The position numbers and the translations under genes are program-made. From the NCBI GenBank assembly GCA_029933295.1, contig JAOZOL010000155.1:1-6083 (forward strand): DNA of 6,083 nucleotides, read 5' to 3'. Positions 6,036 to 6,083 of the stretch are shown here, in pieces. This DNA is from Desulfobacterales bacterium (GTDB taxonomy: Bacteria > Desulfobacterota > Desulfobacteria > Desulfobacterales > Desulfosalsimonadaceae). Within the stretch, counting starts at the first letter, position 1, and each line of letters opens with the position of its first letter. The notes under the pieces are model-generated. The model made no database searches. It saw only the letters and a program-made list of their open reading frames with translations, and had not been told where the DNA came from.

Positions 6036-6080
6036 AACTCATTTATAATCGTTTGAAATAATTGATAAGTTATTTTTTTT
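6036..6080 (+). terminator. Weak candidate terminator at the window end
   Basis: AACT (6036-6039) can pair with AGTT (6068-6071), extended by a few AU pairs with mismatches, and a run of eight T follows (6073-6080). The stem is AT-rich and imperfect and stands about 150 bases after the last stop codon. The rest of 5890-6083 shows no gene, RNA or convincing promoter. Confidence 0.2.
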
Positions 6081-6083
6081 ATA

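Overview
The window holds three genes and an unusually structured 644-base control region between two of them. The proteins point to an anaerobic, sulfur-metabolising bacterium, most likely a member of the Desulfobacterota (Desulfobacterales-like). The basis is a Mo/W-bisMGD enzyme, a TauE/SafE permease with a long exported N-terminal domain, moderate-GC genes and very AT-rich spacers. This placement is inferred from protein character only; no marker gene is present.

Layout. (1) Positions 70-2865, minus strand: a 931-residue protein that fuses a TorD/DmsD-type chaperone domain (about residues 1-225) to a complete molybdopterin oxidoreductase catalytic subunit (about 243-925). It has four [4Fe-4S] cysteines and a likely Cys metal ligand (Cys364), and no Tat signal, so it should be cytoplasmic. 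(2) Positions 2866-3509: divergent intergenic region. (3) Positions 3510-5216, plus strand: a 568-residue TauE/SafE-family permease with a signal peptide and a periplasmic domain of about 235 residues. (4) Positions 5259-5292: a strong intrinsic terminator. (5) Positions 5314-5889, plus strand: a 191-residue three-helix membrane protein with a charged cytoplasmic segment, unidentified but similar in layout to DUF106/EMC3 (Oxa1/YidC-superfamily) proteins. (6) Positions 5890-6083: AT-rich tail with no supported gene.

The most notable observation is in the divergent region. Each of the two divergent genes has a close match to a sigma-54 (-24/-12) promoter: TGGTATG-N4-TTGCA on the minus strand at 2990-3005 and TGGCATA-N4-TTGCT on the plus strand at 3388-3403. 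Between them lie three copies of a 19-base element, consensus ATAGC-N9-ATTGC. Two are in perfect tandem (3139-3157, 3158-3176) and one is apart (3225-3243), about 165-270 bases upstream of both predicted transcription starts. This is the geometry expected of a shared enhancer for one bacterial enhancer-binding protein that drives both genes.

Working model (inference): a sigma-54 activator turns on, from one enhancer array, a self-chaperoned cytoplasmic Mo/W reductase and a TauE-type exporter or importer for a sulfur oxyanion or organosulfonate. The Oxa1-like membrane protein is partly insulated from the exporter by the terminator. Substrate and regulator are not identifiable from this window.
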